A stretch of 64,000 nt of DNA from Dyadobacter sp. NIV53 (GCF_019711195.1 NZ_CP081299.1:5614501-5678500), one strand, 5' to 3'; positions 46,380-56,677 are shown, counted from the stretch's first letter. The notes: generated by a model not told the origin, from the sequence alone. Numbers and translations: made by a program.

Positions 46380-49300
46380 TTAAAATTTCACTGTTAGGTT
46401 CACACCCACACTTCTGGTTCTGGGTACACCAAATGCTTCAAGTCCCTGGGCATTTCCATTCGTATAACTTGATTCGGGATCAAAATAATTGTTCTTTTTG
46501 TCCTTGTAAATCAGTAATAAATTACGTCCGACCAGTGAAACAGAAGCAGACTGCAGTTTCAAAAATGCCATTTTATTTACAGGCAGATTATAGCTGAAAA
46601 TAACCTGACGAAGTTTTATGAAGTCATTATTGAATGTAAAAATGCTCGTGTAATTCTTATCATTATCGTAATACGTATCAACGTCTTTCTGCTCCCAGGT
46701 TTTGGAGAACGGTGCACCTTCCGGTGTTACGCCAGTTACTGTCACACCAGTTTCCCGGCCCGGAAGTGTTTCTTTTGGCAAACCAAAACGGTAGGCATAC
46801 TGATACATATTAGAATAAACAATGCTGCCGAATTTGCCATCAATAAGAATGTTCAGAGAGAAATTTTTATACGTAAAATTGTTGGTAATCCCCATTGTCA
46901 AAGGAGGGATACCTCTTCCGAGTCTTTCCAGATCACCTCTCACGGCATAACCGCTGGCTGTGTTAAAAACAACTTGTCCGTTGGCATCCGTCTTTTTCTT
47001 ATAACCCCAAACTTCACCATACGATCCGCCTACTACGTTGCGGATCGTTCCGCCACCTACGCCGTCACCAACGGTAAGACTTGGTAATCCTTCTGCCAGT
47101 TTTACGATCTTGCTCTCATTATAGGCAACATTGTAGCTGATATCCCAGCCAAATTTTTCCTTTTTAAGCGGTGTTCCGGTGATCAGGAGTTCGATTCCTT
47201 TATTGCTCAATTCACCTACATTCAATAATGCTGTTGTATAACCCGACGATGCAGCAATACCGCTCTGAACTATATCATTCGTTGTTTTCCGGTTATAAAG
47301 CGTAAGATCCATTCCGAGGCGGTTATTCAGGAAACGGGCTTCGAGTCCTGCTTCATAAGTGGTGGATGTCAGCGGGCGTAAATCCGGATTTGGTACCAAA
47401 GCCGAGTTAAGCTGTTGTACAGGGCGTCCGTTGTGTCCGCCTTGTGCCATGGAATAACTCTGGTAAATCTGGTAAGCCGATACGTTGGCACCACCTACCT
47501 GTGCCCATGATCCGCGCAATTTTGCAAAACTGATCGCCTGGGGCAGTTCAAAAGCTTCCGACAGAATGAATGTTCCGCCAATGGCAGGATAAAAAATACT
47601 GTTGCTGTTTTTATTCAATACTGAAAACCAATCCTGCCTGCCGGACATCGTAAGGTATGCCAAACCTTTGTAACCCAAATCAACGGATCCAAAAAGAGAA
47701 TTGATACCGCTTTTCGCGTAAGTAGGTACAGTAGTAGTTGTCGCAAGGTTTGTAAAGCTGTAATAATACGGTATGGTAAATTCAGTACCGTTAAGCGCCA
47801 TCTGGTCATAAATACTTCTTTGTATATTACCACCGGCCAAAGCCGAGAAACTCAGGTTCTCAAAAAAGTCGGTGTTGTAATTAAGCGTAAGCATACCATT
47901 CGTTTCCGAAGAGGTAACTTTTTTAGCTTCGTATGTACCCAATGGCTGGTACGCATTATTGGTCGGAACAATAAATTCGTATTGAAAATTATAATAGTCC
48001 TGACTTACACTGCCTTTGATAAACAGGTTATCCAGAATATCGAATTTGACATTGGCCTGTCCCAGAAAGCGGTTTTTGGTATCCTCATTTTTGAATTTAT
48101 TGATAACAAAATAGGGATTTGGTGCAGCAGGAACCGGGTTCCATTCCACTTCTTTTCCTGTAACTGCATCGTAGCCGGGAGAAAGACTTCTGATATCAAC
48201 CGTATTGGCGATCAGATAAGTAGCCCAGTGCGGGTTATAATCAGCATATCCTACCTTCGGACGATTATGGCCGTCTTCCAGGTTATATTGTGCTACGGTT
48301 TCAATGCTAAGCCTTTTACCCAATTTTGCATTTACACTCAGATTTGCAATTCGCCTGGTAAAAGAAGAATTGGGCACAATACTGTTTGATTTGGTATTAT
48401 TCAAACCAAAACGGAAGTTAACGGTTTCATTTCCACCAGTGAATGCAATCGAATTGATGTAATTGGTACCTGTATTGTAAAAGTTTTTCAGGTTATCTTT
48501 CTGAGGAGAATAAGGGCGCATCTGGCCATCAAACTGTATCACATCAGTTCCGTCCATTCTCGCACCATACGACAAGCGGCCTGAGCTTTTTGCCTGTGTT
48601 TGTGTTAGTGGCTTTACACCGTCCACACCCTGCCCGAACTCATACTGCCAATCGGGAATGATAGAAAGGCTTTCTGTGGTAAAATTGCTGTTCACTTCTA
48701 CACCAATCCCTTTTTGAGCCCTTCCTTTTTTAGTCGTAATCAGGATAACGCCATTCGAAGCACGTGCGCCGTACAAAGCCGCAGCCGGTCCGCCTTTTAA
48801 AACACTGATCGATTCGATATCATCCGGGTTAATACCGCCGATCCCGTCTCCACGGTCTGTATTGTTGGAATTACCTGTCGATTCGTTGGCACCTCCCGGC
48901 GTACTGTTATCCATCGGCATCCCGTTGATCACGTACAATGGCTGGTTATTTCCGCTTAATGATCCGTTTCCACGAATGATAATACGGCTTGATCCGCCTG
49001 GACCAGTCGACATACCTGTAGCATTTACCCCGGCGATTTTTCCGGTCAGTGCATTAGCTACATTATTTTCCCGGGCCTGTGTAAATTCACTTCCTTTTAC
49101 TTCCGTTACTGCATAGGCAAGCGCCTTTTTTTCTTTTGAAATACCCAAGGCCGTTACTACCACTTCATTCAGTGACTTTGCTTCCGGTACCAGTTGTACT
49201 GAAATCTCTGTTTTATTAGCTACCGCTACTTCCTGCGATGTGTAACCCACAAAGCTGAAAATAAGTATGGCCGCGGTAAGTTCCTGATCAGGGATTTCTA

Positions 49301-49820
49301 TGGTATATTTTCCCACCGCATCGGAAGACGTACCGCGTTGTGTTCCTTTTACCAAAACACTAACACCCGGTAAACCTGTGCCGGTTTCATCTGTTACAGA
49401 GCCGGTTATGTTTTTCTTTGGTGCTTGTTCCGGGCTTGGCTGGCTGGCTTCCGGTGAAGCCTGCTGGCGTTTCAATATGATCCTTTCATTAATTACTTCA
49501 TAAGTAACTTTATGCGGAGCCAGAATTTTGGCCAGAACCTCTGAAAGCGCTTCATCCTGAAATTTGAAAGTATATTTCTGGTTGCTGAAAATCTGGGGAT
49601 TGTACATAAATTTTACTTTCGCCACATTTTCTATTTTATCCAGTGCCTTATCAATTTCGGAATTGGATAAACGCAGGGTTACTTTTTGTTCTAAAACTCT
49701 CTGGCCGCGCACGTCATGAGCATGCACCAAAACGGTGAAAGCGATGGAGAGTAAGGCTTGATACAGCGTAATGCGCATGATTTTCTGTAAAGCATGATAA
49801 AAGTGTACTTTTTTTGACAT
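46380..49820 (-). CDS. SusC/RagA-type TonB-linked outer-membrane receptor with STN domain
   Basis: This protein of about 1146 residues contains, in order, an N-terminal signal region, an STN domain for signalling to FecR (about 35-105, KVTLRLSNSEIDKALDKIE) and a carboxypeptidase-like domain (ITGSVTDETGTGLPGVSVLV). The SusC box is LNEVVVTALG, the plug contains RGNGSLSGNNQPLYVINGMP and GPAAALYGARASNGVI, and the barrel ends RTRSVGVNLTVKF. The STN domain and adjacent sigma/FecR genes imply ligand-induced autoregulation from the cell surface. ATG 49820 (MSKKVHFYHAL) is preferred, since the 39 residues upstream are not family-like. Confidence 0.94.
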   Translation of the reverse strand: MSKKVHFYHALQKIMRITLYQALLSIAFTVLVHAHDVRGQRVLEQKVTLRLSNSEIDKALDKIENVAKVKFMYNPQIFSNQKYTFKFQDEALSEVLAKILAPHKVTYEVINERIILKRQQASPEASQPSPEQAPKKNITGSVTDETGTGLPGVSVLVKGTQRGTSSDAVGKYTIEIPDQELTAAILIFSFVGYTSQEVAVANKTEISVQLVPEAKSLNEVVVTALGISKEKKALAYAVTEVKGSEFTQARENNVANALTGKIAGVNATGMSTGPGGSSRIIIRGNGSLSGNNQPLYVINGMPMDNSTPGGANESTGNSNNTDRGDGIGGINPDDIESISVLKGGPAAALYGARASNGVILITTKKGRAQKGIGVEVNSNFTTESLSIIPDWQYEFGQGVDGVKPLTQTQAKSSGRLSYGARMDGTDVIQFDGQMRPYSPQKDNLKNFYNTGTNYINSIAFTGGNETVNFRFGLNNTKSNSIVPNSSFTRRIANLSVNAKLGKRLSIETVAQYNLEDGHNRPKVGYADYNPHWATYLIANTVDIRSLSPGYDAVTGKEVEWNPVPAAPNPYFVINKFKNEDTKNRFLGQANVKFDILDNLFIKGSVSQDYYNFQYEFIVPTNNAYQPLGTYEAKKVTSSETNGMLTLNYNTDFFENLSFSALAGGNIQRSIYDQMALNGTEFTIPYYYSFTNLATTTTVPTYAKSGINSLFGSVDLGYKGLAYLTMSGRQDWFSVLNKNSNSIFYPAIGGTFILSEAFELPQAISFAKLRGSWAQVGGANVSAYQIYQSYSMAQGGHNGRPVQQLNSALVPNPDLRPLTSTTYEAGLEARFLNNRLGMDLTLYNRKTTNDIVQSGIAASSGYTTALLNVGELSNKGIELLITGTPLKKEKFGWDISYNVAYNESKIVKLAEGLPSLTVGDGVGGGTIRNVVGGSYGEVWGYKKKTDANGQVVFNTASGYAVRGDLERLGRGIPPLTMGITNNFTYKNFSLNILIDGKFGSIVYSNMYQYAYRFGLPKETLPGRETGVTVTGVTPEGAPFSKTWEQKDVDTYYDNDKNYTSIFTFNNDFIKLRQVIFSYNLPVNKMAFLKLQSASVSLVGRNLLLIYKDKKNNYFDPESSYTNGNAQGLEAFGVPRTRSVGVNLTVKF

Positions 49821-50206
49821 AATTTTGATTTTGTCGGTTAAAATTCGGCATAATGGTTCCCTTGCATCCTGGATCAGGATGGACGTATCGAGCGTAATAA
49901 AAGAGGGATCTGCGGGCCGGTGATGTAGCAGCATCATCGGCCTTTTTTAATGATTAATTCCGGAATAAGTTTTCGTCATAGGCGTCAGAAAATTGTAGTT
50001 AGGTTAAAGTTTAATTGGTATGTTTTTTAACAGGATTGGCAGGATTTACAAGATTAAAAGGATTGCCTGTCACAGGATTTTCGTTTAAGTTTTTTTTAGA
50101 CAGCATTACAGGATTAACAGGATTGCCTGCCGCAGGATTTTTCCTCCTTTCTCCCGTTCCTCCCTTAACCTTTAACCATTCCGGCTGCCGGCTTTCCTCA
50201 CTTTCT
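49821..50206. other. Region between fecR-like and susC-like genes
   Basis: These 386 bases contain the short ACAGGATT-type repeat (listed separately) and AT-rich sequence ahead of the susC-like gene, which should hold its sigma-dependent promoter. No convincing gene is present; short open frames here are built from the repeat. Confidence 0.45.
50031..50141. repeat. Degenerate tandem repeat of ACAGGATT units
   Basis: AGGATT occurs about seven times within 110 bases, usually preceded by AC or C and followed by G, T or A (CAGGATTGGCAGGATTTACA, ACAGGATTAACAGGATTG). This short repeat type is common between genes in Bacteroidota. It starts about 65 bases past the fecR-like stop. Confidence 0.65.
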
Positions 50207-51307
50207 TCAACACCCCTTACTGCTGATAATAATACTGGCATCCATTTGTTCGTATTGGGCACCTATCGTTTTGCAGATCAGGTTTATTTTTTCAAAAAGA
50301 GGTTCATCGGATAAAGAAGCAGTCAGATAACAGTTTTTCATCAGTTCCGCATCAAATATGATCTTAACGCCATATGATTTTTCCAGCGTTTCAAAAACCT
50401 CATGAATAGGCGTTCCTTTAAATTCAAATGACTGGCTCTGAATTGGTAATTCAAGCACTTTTGGGTTGGCAATCAGGCTTCTTGTCAAACGGAGTTCTTT
50501 TGGTGTATAAGTAATTTGCTGGTTTGGCGTTAGTACCATTCCTCCCAGTTTGTCATCAGCCTGCTGACTTGCAACAGCTTCTTTAGTCATGGCAAATACG
50601 GATACCCTACCCGTTTTCACTACTACTTTTACTTCGTTTTTATTATCATATGCACTTACTTTAAAACTTGTTCCTAAAACTTTGGTAGCCAGTGTATTGG
50701 CATAAACATAAAAGGGTTTGTCGGGGTTTTTGGCAACTTCGAAAAAAGCTTCGCCTGAAAGGAATACTTCCCGTTTGTCCCCATTAAAACTCGTTGCGAA
50801 CGTAATACGGCTTTTTGGCTGCAGCAATATTGTACTACCGTCGTGCAGTGAAATAAGCCTTGGTTTGTCTGTTGTGTTCTCTTCAATAATCAGCGGCTCT
50901 TTAATCTGGCTCAGGATATCCTGGTAAACACTTGCCGGTTTGTGGTTACTGTTTTGTCTGTTTATCCACCAGCCAATGCTTATTAACACCAGCACGGAAG
51001 CGGCTATCTGGTACCAGTGCGGGCGGAAATTGAATATCCTTCCTGCTTTTTTACCCGTAGTTTCACCAATTGTATGCGACAACCGGTAAATTTCGTGTGC
51101 TACCTCTTCATCAGAAATCTTATCAAATGCCTGGTCGGTGTAATACAGTAACTGCTGCGCCTTTTCAACCAGATCTGTTTTATCCGGATTCAGTTCAACC
51201 CATTCCATCCAAAAGCTGACCGCTTCCTGATCATTAAATAATGTCCAGCGGCGAAAAGATGGATTGGCAGCAAGTTCTTCCGGCAGCAGATTTCGGTACT
51301 CAGGCAT
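50207..51307 (-). CDS. FecR-family anti-sigma factor
   Basis: FecR proteins sit in the inner membrane and hold or activate the partner sigma factor in response to the loaded receptor. The cytoplasmic N-terminus (FRRWTLFNDQEAVSFWMEWV) has the family DUF4880-like start. One membrane helix lies at about residues 98-113 (YQIAASVLVLISIGWWI). The periplasmic FecR domain follows (SRITFATSFNGDKREVFLSG, then EAFFEVAKNPDKPFYV). It ends in a secretin/TonB-like segment with the common end IIISSKGC. It lies between the sigma gene and susC, the classical order. Confidence 0.93.
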   Translation of the reverse strand: MPEYRNLLPEELAANPSFRRWTLFNDQEAVSFWMEWVELNPDKTDLVEKAQQLLYYTDQAFDKISDEEVAHEIYRLSHTIGETTGKKAGRIFNFRPHWYQIAASVLVLISIGWWINRQNSNHKPASVYQDILSQIKEPLIIEENTTDKPRLISLHDGSTILLQPKSRITFATSFNGDKREVFLSGEAFFEVAKNPDKPFYVYANTLATKVLGTSFKVSAYDNKNEVKVVVKTGRVSVFAMTKEAVASQQADDKLGGMVLTPNQQITYTPKELRLTRSLIANPKVLELPIQSQSFEFKGTPIHEVFETLEKSYGVKIIFDAELMKNCYLTASLSDEPLFEKINLICKTIGAQYEQMDASIIISSKGC

Positions 51308-51446
51308 AAGTTCAACAAATAATAGTATGGTATATTTGAAATAAGGATGCAGAAAAAGAATGTCAATACTCTTTTTTATAAAATTATTTTCAGGTTATTT
51401 TTAAAATGACCTGAAAATCCTGAAATAACGACAAAGTGGGAAAAAC

Positions 51447-52058
51447 TTAAAACAGAAGCTGGTAACCAATCAGCAGTAAATAACTTATAGCGGGGATTTG
51501 CACTTTGAGTGTAGAAATTGCTTTAAAAAGAAGATTGGCCACCGACTGCCTGTTTACCTGCATTATATCGGCGATCTGTTCATTTTCCATTCCTTCAAAA
51601 TATTTAAAGAAAATAGCTTCTTTTTGGCGCGGAGGTAATTCATTTATGGCATTCCTTACCTTAAACTGATTTTCGGAATATACTTCGTTCTGTTCGATTT
51701 CGGTTTCAATATTGCGGTAGTCGGAGATATGACTGACATCATCAATATCAAGAAATATGCGCGTATTACTGGTCTTCCTGAATTCCTGTAAAAGCTGATT
51801 TCTTAATGATCGGAGAAAGTAAATGGAAACGAATTGTATCTCAATTTTTTGGCGTTTTTCCCAGATGTGAATGAGAAGTTCCTGAATAGAGTCTTTAATA
51901 AATTCCCTGTCACTGGTGAAGTTCATGCCATAATTAAACAGCGTTCGGTATAATTTATCGGCCAAATGACAAAACGCAACGCTGTCTCCGGACTGGGATT
52001 GTTGCCAGAGGTCCAAAAGAAGATGGTTTTCTTCAACGATGCGCTGTCGCTTATTCAA
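51447..52058 (-). CDS. ECF RNA polymerase sigma factor (FecI/Bacteroidetes family)
   Basis: This sigma factor of 203 residues has region 2 (YGMNFTSDREFIKDSIQELL then IHIWEKRQK) and region 4 (INELPPRQKEAIFFKYFEGM then VNRQSVANLLFKAI). It probably directs transcription of the susCD locus when FecR signals. The start is TTG at 52058: no in-frame ATG lies nearby and an in-frame stop is 13 bases upstream. The gene is preceded by about 240 bases of AT-rich DNA. Confidence 0.92.
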   Translation of the reverse strand: MNKRQRIVEENHLLLDLWQQSQSGDSVAFCHLADKLYRTLFNYGMNFTSDREFIKDSIQELLIHIWEKRQKIEIQFVSIYFLRSLRNQLLQEFRKTSNTRIFLDIDDVSHISDYRNIETEIEQNEVYSENQFKVRNAINELPPRQKEAIFFKYFEGMENEQIADIMQVNRQSVANLLFKAISTLKVQIPAISYLLLIGYQLLF

Positions 52059-52213
52059 GAAGTAACGTTGTTAGGCTGTAAAGTAATTGTGAAAATACAA
52101 TATTTTGAAATTATAACGGTTTTTTAATCAAAAAATAAAAATAATATTTTGATTAAATAAAGAATAGCAAAATAAGGTATTTGAATTTTAAGAGTTGGGC
52201 TAAATACAATGAT

Positions 52214-52253
52214 GCTGTCAGGTTGAGCGTCGCATTACGCCCAACCCGACAGC
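52214..52253 (-). terminator. Stem-loop downstream of ridA-like gene
   Basis: GCTGTC (52214-52219) pairs with GACAGC (52248-52253), and GGTTG pairs with CAACC inside, with single mismatches. It lies 43 bases past the RidA stop (minus strand) and ahead of the sigma gene. No clear T-tract follows, so it may be a weak terminator or a repeat. Confidence 0.4.
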
Positions 52254-52295
52254 TATAACTATTATGTTTTTTGAGACAAGCTCCTGAAAAACATC

Positions 52296-52745
52296 CTATA
52301 TATAGGCAATGCAGTCGATTTCAATGAGGGAATTTCCCGGAATACCTTTGACAGCAACAGTTGTACGAACAGGAGGCTTGGATCCAAAACGGCCTTTATA
52401 AGCTTCATTCATTGTTGCCCAATCTTCAATTTTATCAAGATAGACGTTTACCTTCAATACCTTTTCCATAGACGATCCTGCTTTTTTCAATTCTTCTTCA
52501 ATTGAATCCAGAACAATTTTAGTGTGAGACGTAACATCTCCCGGTACATGCGCTCCTTTACCTGCTATAAATACGAGGTTATTAAATTTTGTATGATTCG
52601 CAAATAATGGTACTTCCTGTAACATTGTTACTTCACCGACTTCTTTTTCAGGTGTCGGATCGGCCTTTGCAGTTAGTTCGAAACCTGCTACACCAGCAAC
52701 TGATGCAAGTATTTTTTTGAGAATAGATCTTCTTTCTGACTTCAT
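52296..52745 (-). CDS. RidA-family protein with twin-arginine-type signal
   Basis: RidA proteins hydrolyse reactive enamines/imines such as 2-aminoacrylate released by PLP enzymes. The 149 residues have the RidA core (GKGAHVPGDVTSHTKIVLDS, VLKVNVYLDKIEDWATMNEA) and the signature end PPVRTTVAVKGIPGNSLIEI, with the Arg that binds the carboxylate. Unusually, the N-terminus MKSERRSILKKILASVAGVA looks like a twin-arginine export signal; RidA is normally cytosolic. It follows a PQQ-type dehydrogenase by 33 bases and shares the island with a Tat-type PLP enzyme, its plausible functional partner. Confidence 0.88.
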   Translation of the reverse strand: MKSERRSILKKILASVAGVAGFELTAKADPTPEKEVGEVTMLQEVPLFANHTKFNNLVFIAGKGAHVPGDVTSHTKIVLDSIEEELKKAGSSMEKVLKVNVYLDKIEDWATMNEAYKGRFGSKPPVRTTVAVKGIPGNSLIEIDCIAYI

Positions 52746-52778
52746 AATGATTTACTTATAGTTGTTAAAAGGATTTTA

Positions 52779-54254
52779 TTAGACTTTTTTCTTTCTGTTT
52801 TTCTTCGTTATTTTTTCATTCGCTGGCATCGTTATTTTCCAGATACTGCCGCCTGCTTTATTTCCGCCCTGCTTACCGCCATATTCAATAATATAAAGAA
52901 TATTGTCAACAAGCAAAGCATCCGTTGGAGCCGTAAAACCTTCTATGATCCTGGTAGTTTTTACTTTATAATTATCGGTGGCTTTATCATACTGCAAATC
53001 AAGATGTAACAGGTCGCGGCCTTGTCTCCTCAGCAAACTGGGATTTTCTTTTCCGTTTCTTGGCCCGCCTGCGTAACGAATTACAAATCCATCTCCTTTG
53101 AAATCTTTCGACAGCGCCTTATTGTTATCGAAAAATAAACCGAGTGGCGAGGAGTGGGCATTAAAGGTCCCCACGGTAACGCCGGTTGTATCACCATCCA
53201 TTACGAGGCCTGTTTTCTTGTCCCGGTATTCATTGGCATCAGGTCCGAGGTTCTGTACTGCTGGTGTAAAACGTATTTCGGCTGGTTTTTTAGGATAATC
53301 CGGATCATTGTGAAAATACTTCATCAGCCATGCAAAAGCGAATTTGCTCAGGAAAGGGTCTGTATCCGGATTGGGTTGAAAGTCAGGAAATTGCTGTGGG
53401 TTTTCTATTCCGCCCATAACCCAGGGAAAACCATAATGACGCCCCTGCCTGACCCAGAACATATCTTCGGGGTGATCGTAATCCCCTGAATTTGAAACAG
53501 CAAACAGATTTCCTTTCGGATCAAATGCCATGTCGTAAGCATTGCGTATTCCTTCCGCGTAGAGATAACCATCGGCTTTGAGCTTAATTTCATCGTCGGC
53601 GAGTAACAGATCTTTCGCATCAATGGGAAAGCGGAATATTTTGGCAGTCAATGCATTATCACGGGCATTCGGATATTCGCCTCCATTATCCTGCACTTCT
53701 CCGTGATCTGTTCGGGCTCCGGTATTTACAAAAATATATTTACCATCGGGACTGATTTCAAGTGCGTTCCAGCCGTGATCAAAGGTAGTTTTATTTGCAC
53801 CGTACTCAACTGTATTGAAAACGATTGCCATTTCCGGGTTTTCATTTCCGGGTTTCATTTCGTAACGCACCATCCTTCCCTTATTTCCTTTGTTATTATT
53901 GACATTAATATTGCCTGCCAAAAAGAGTGTATTATTATGAAATGCTGCTCCCTGCAAACGCGTAATGCCATGATCTTCGGCCGATAAAACTTTTTCACTT
54001 ACCGGCGTTCCATCCATGATTTTCACCCGGATCACATCTCCGAAAAATGTGGTGTAATAAATTTCACCGGTTACCGGGTGCCGGATAATGCGTACCGCTT
54101 CCGGCTCCACCTTCATGAAATGTTCAACAGTAATGTCAGGACGAAGTGATTTTGGTGTGTTTTGTTCAGAAGTTTGTGCAAAAACAAAAACAGGCAAAGC
54201 AAAAGCAATGACCAGATTTACTATTTTTTTAGTAAAGGGATTCAGGTTTATCAT
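52779..54254 (-). CDS. PQQ-dependent sugar dehydrogenase (soluble glucose/sorbosone dehydrogenase type)
   Basis: This is an exported beta-propeller dehydrogenase of about 490 residues. The signal peptide is INLVIAFALPVFVFAQ-like, following ATG 54254. The propeller segments contain RPDITVEHFMKVEPEAVRII, GRMVRYEM, LYAEGIRNAYDMAFDPKGNL (the GIRN motif of this family) and HYGFPWVMGG. Such enzymes oxidise aldoses at C1 to lactones and pass electrons to cytochrome c; a cytochrome gene lies directly upstream. The sugar is unknown. The C-terminus is basic (KKNRKKKV). Confidence 0.85.
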   Translation of the reverse strand: MINLNPFTKKIVNLVIAFALPVFVFAQTSEQNTPKSLRPDITVEHFMKVEPEAVRIIRHPVTGEIYYTTFFGDVIRVKIMDGTPVSEKVLSAEDHGITRLQGAAFHNNTLFLAGNINVNNNKGNKGRMVRYEMKPGNENPEMAIVFNTVEYGANKTTFDHGWNALEISPDGKYIFVNTGARTDHGEVQDNGGEYPNARDNALTAKIFRFPIDAKDLLLADDEIKLKADGYLYAEGIRNAYDMAFDPKGNLFAVSNSGDYDHPEDMFWVRQGRHYGFPWVMGGIENPQQFPDFQPNPDTDPFLSKFAFAWLMKYFHNDPDYPKKPAEIRFTPAVQNLGPDANEYRDKKTGLVMDGDTTGVTVGTFNAHSSPLGLFFDNNKALSKDFKGDGFVIRYAGGPRNGKENPSLLRRQGRDLLHLDLQYDKATDNYKVKTTRIIEGFTAPTDALLVDNILYIIEYGGKQGGNKAGGSIWKITMPANEKITKKNRKKKV

Positions 54255-54296
54255 TTTTAGAATCGTGCTGAATAAATGAACATCAATCAATTACAT

Positions 54297-54744
54297 TCAA
54301 TCCGTTTTACCGAGCTGCCTGACATAGGCTATCAGTTGCCATCTTTGCTCAGCCGTAAAAACATCCTGAAAAGGAGGCATATTTCCTTTCCCGTTTGAAA
54401 GTTTCCAGAACAGTGCTCCGTTGCTTTGTTTGGTGACCAGCGTATCATGAAAATTAGCAGGTTTTTGTCCTAACGCACCACCTGCTGCACCATCTCCATA
54501 ACCCGTATCGCCATGACAGGAAGCGCAATATAAACTGAAAAGGTCTTCGCCCTGTGCCAAAGTCAGCGGTTCTTCATGATATGGACTTTTCAACGTGTCG
54601 GCCCAGGCCGGCGCGATCCATCTTTCCTGGTTCGCCGAAAAATCCGGTTTTGAATAAACATCCTGAAATAAGAAATTTTCAGATGAAAAGCCAGCAAGAC
54701 TAATACATGAAATGAAAGCCAGGATTACGGTGAATTTTTTTCAT
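54297..54744 (-). CDS. Small exported cytochrome c (frame broken near the start codon)
   Basis: The heme motif is CASCH in LFSLYCASCHGDTGYGDGAA, with the axial Met probably in KGNMPPFQDVF. The undisturbed frame begins only at an internal TTG (54593), but the same frame is open further upstream and reads as a signal peptide (KKFTVILAFISCISLAGF) that lacks a start. An A7 run (plus-strand T7 at 54735-54741) right after an ATG explains this: with six A the ATG at 54744 would be in frame. It probably takes electrons from the adjacent PQQ dehydrogenases in the periplasm. Confidence 0.82.
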
Positions 54745-54794
54745 TCATTTTTTTCTAAATTAATCTTGTAAGTTCTTTAAAAATAAGCACTTGG

Positions 54795-56529
54795 CTATCT
54801 GATATTAATTGTATTTTTCCTTATCAATGCTACTTCTTCTTTGGTGACATCGCTTTCATTATTGCCAAAATTCTGACGGATATGGGTTAGCACTTCGGCA
54901 ATTTCTTCATCTTTCAGAAAGCTGTGCTGTGGCATAATGTTGTTGTATGGCTTCCCTTTTACTTCAATCGGTCCGTCCAATCCTTTCATTAACAATTCAA
55001 TAAGCTTCTTTTTGTCTCCGGTTACCCACTCCGATTTTCCTAAGGGCGGAAATCGCTGGGAATCTCCCATACCATTTTTCTGGTGACATGCTGCACAATA
55101 GACTGTATATACTTTGCTCCCGGCAACGGGCTTGTCTTTATCCAGATTGTCACTGATAATATCCGGTGTGCGTATGTGTGAAAGTGATTTTCGTTGTTCC
55201 ATACTGGCAAGGGCATTATCAGAAAAAGAATTTTTATTGCCTTTATAAGTAACCTTCCAAATCCTGCCTTTTTCAGTTTCCGATATGTACAAAGAACCGT
55301 CCGGCCCCATTGCAATTCCCATGGGCCGGTAGGATGCGTCATTGGTATTTACAATAGGATCAATACCAGCAAAACCATCTGCAAATACTTCATAATTACC
55401 CAGAAGGATTTCCGTTTTGAAAAGGAACAAATCCTATAAAATAACCCGATTGCGGATACGGTGCTCTGTTGGTTGACCCATGAAAAGCAATGAATGCACC
55501 GTTTTTATAATGATCAGGAAACTGGTTTCCCTGATAAAAAAGCAGGTCGTTGGGAGCCCAATGCCCCGGAAACCCCATCAGCGGCTTTTCATATTTGTCA
55601 CAGTCACCGGTTTTGATACCATCGCCGCCATATTCCGGGCCGACTACTTTTTTCTGCTGAATCTGGTCATAATAGCAGTAAGGCCAGCCTGCATTGGTAC
55701 CGTCTTTTATTCTCAAAAATTCTTCTGACGGAAGTACAGCACTTTGCCAGGGAGAATAGACTGTGGCCCACAAACGGAGCAGATCGTCGCGGCCATGCTG
55801 CAGGAGATACAAATTATTATCAGATTTATTCCAGTCCATTGCCACAACACTTCTGATCCCGGTCGCAAATTTATAACCGTCTTTTTGTGTCTGTCTGGTC
55901 TTGTTGGCATCAAAACGCCAGACACCGCCATGATCTTCCAGAAATGGGCAAGGCGTCATTCCGGTTGAATTGGGCATACGGAATAATTCCTCACATGCGT
56001 TGGAAGGTGCTCCGAACGGAACATACATATTACCGGCATTGTCAAATGCAAGTGGCTTGGCAATGTGTTCATGCATACCATGTTTGTGGTCGTCGGTCAG
56101 GATTATTTCCTGTTTGCTTTTTGGCACCAGCTCTCCGGGAGTCAGTTTGTACCTGTACACAACCAGTTCAGAACTGAAATAAAGATAGCCATTGTAAATC
56201 CGCATGGCAGTTCCATATCCTATCTCTCTCTTTTTACCACCGAATCTTTTGATGATATCGGCCCGGCCATCTTGATTGGTATCCCTGAGTGCAATGACGG
56301 ATTCCTTTTTATCTGCAAACCTGGCTTTGACATAAATATCTCCATTATCATTTACCGCAATTTGCCGCGCCCTGCCTTCCAGACTATCCACAACGACCAC
56401 CGCTTCAAACCCATCAGGAAGAAAAAGGCCACCATTTTTTGTATTAACGGGTAAATCCTCCTGATTAACAAAACCAGGTGCAAATAATACCAAAAGCAAA
56501 ACCGACAATTTGAATGGAAAATTTAACAT
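54795..56529 (-). CDS. PQQ-type sugar dehydrogenase fused to cytochrome c (single-base frameshift)
   Basis: A signal peptide (MLNFPFKLSVLLLVLFAPGF) precedes a beta-propeller dehydrogenase. It has GLFLPDGFEAVVVVDSLEG, the family KHGMHEHIAKPLAFD, and NAGWPYCYYDQ. The C-terminal c-type heme domain has CAACH in VYCAACHQKNGMGD with a likely Met ligand in NNIMPQHSFL. The frame breaks in a GGG run (plus strand 55399-55401): frame 1 ends FQNGNPSG-stop. With two G it reads SGNYEVFADGFAG and joins the second half. The restored length is about 577 residues. The heme domain would serve as built-in electron acceptor. Confidence 0.87.
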
Positions 56530-56632
56530 GATTTTCAGTTAGAAAACTGGGAAAATGAGTCACATAAATTCAAAATGTTCAAACAGTAATTATCAAAACC
56601 AGAATAAAATTTTCCATATGAAATTGTTCAGT

Positions 56633-56672
56633 AAGCGAAAGCCGAATACTGACCGCCGAAAGCCGACCGCCC
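56633..56672 (-). repeat. Dispersed CCGAAAGCC-type repeat, copy 3
   Basis: AGCGAAAGCCGAATACTGAC is followed by CGCCGAAAGCCGACCGCCC, the same unit as at 1921 and 6080. It begins 5 bases after the amidohydrolase stop on the minus strand. Confidence 0.65.
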
Positions 56673-56677
56673 ATAAC

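Noticed and set aside
50011..50262. Short frame rich in NPVNP motifs at the fecR-like 3' end
   Set aside because: The repetitive sequence is just the translation of the ACAGGATT array; it overlaps the fecR-like gene in another frame.
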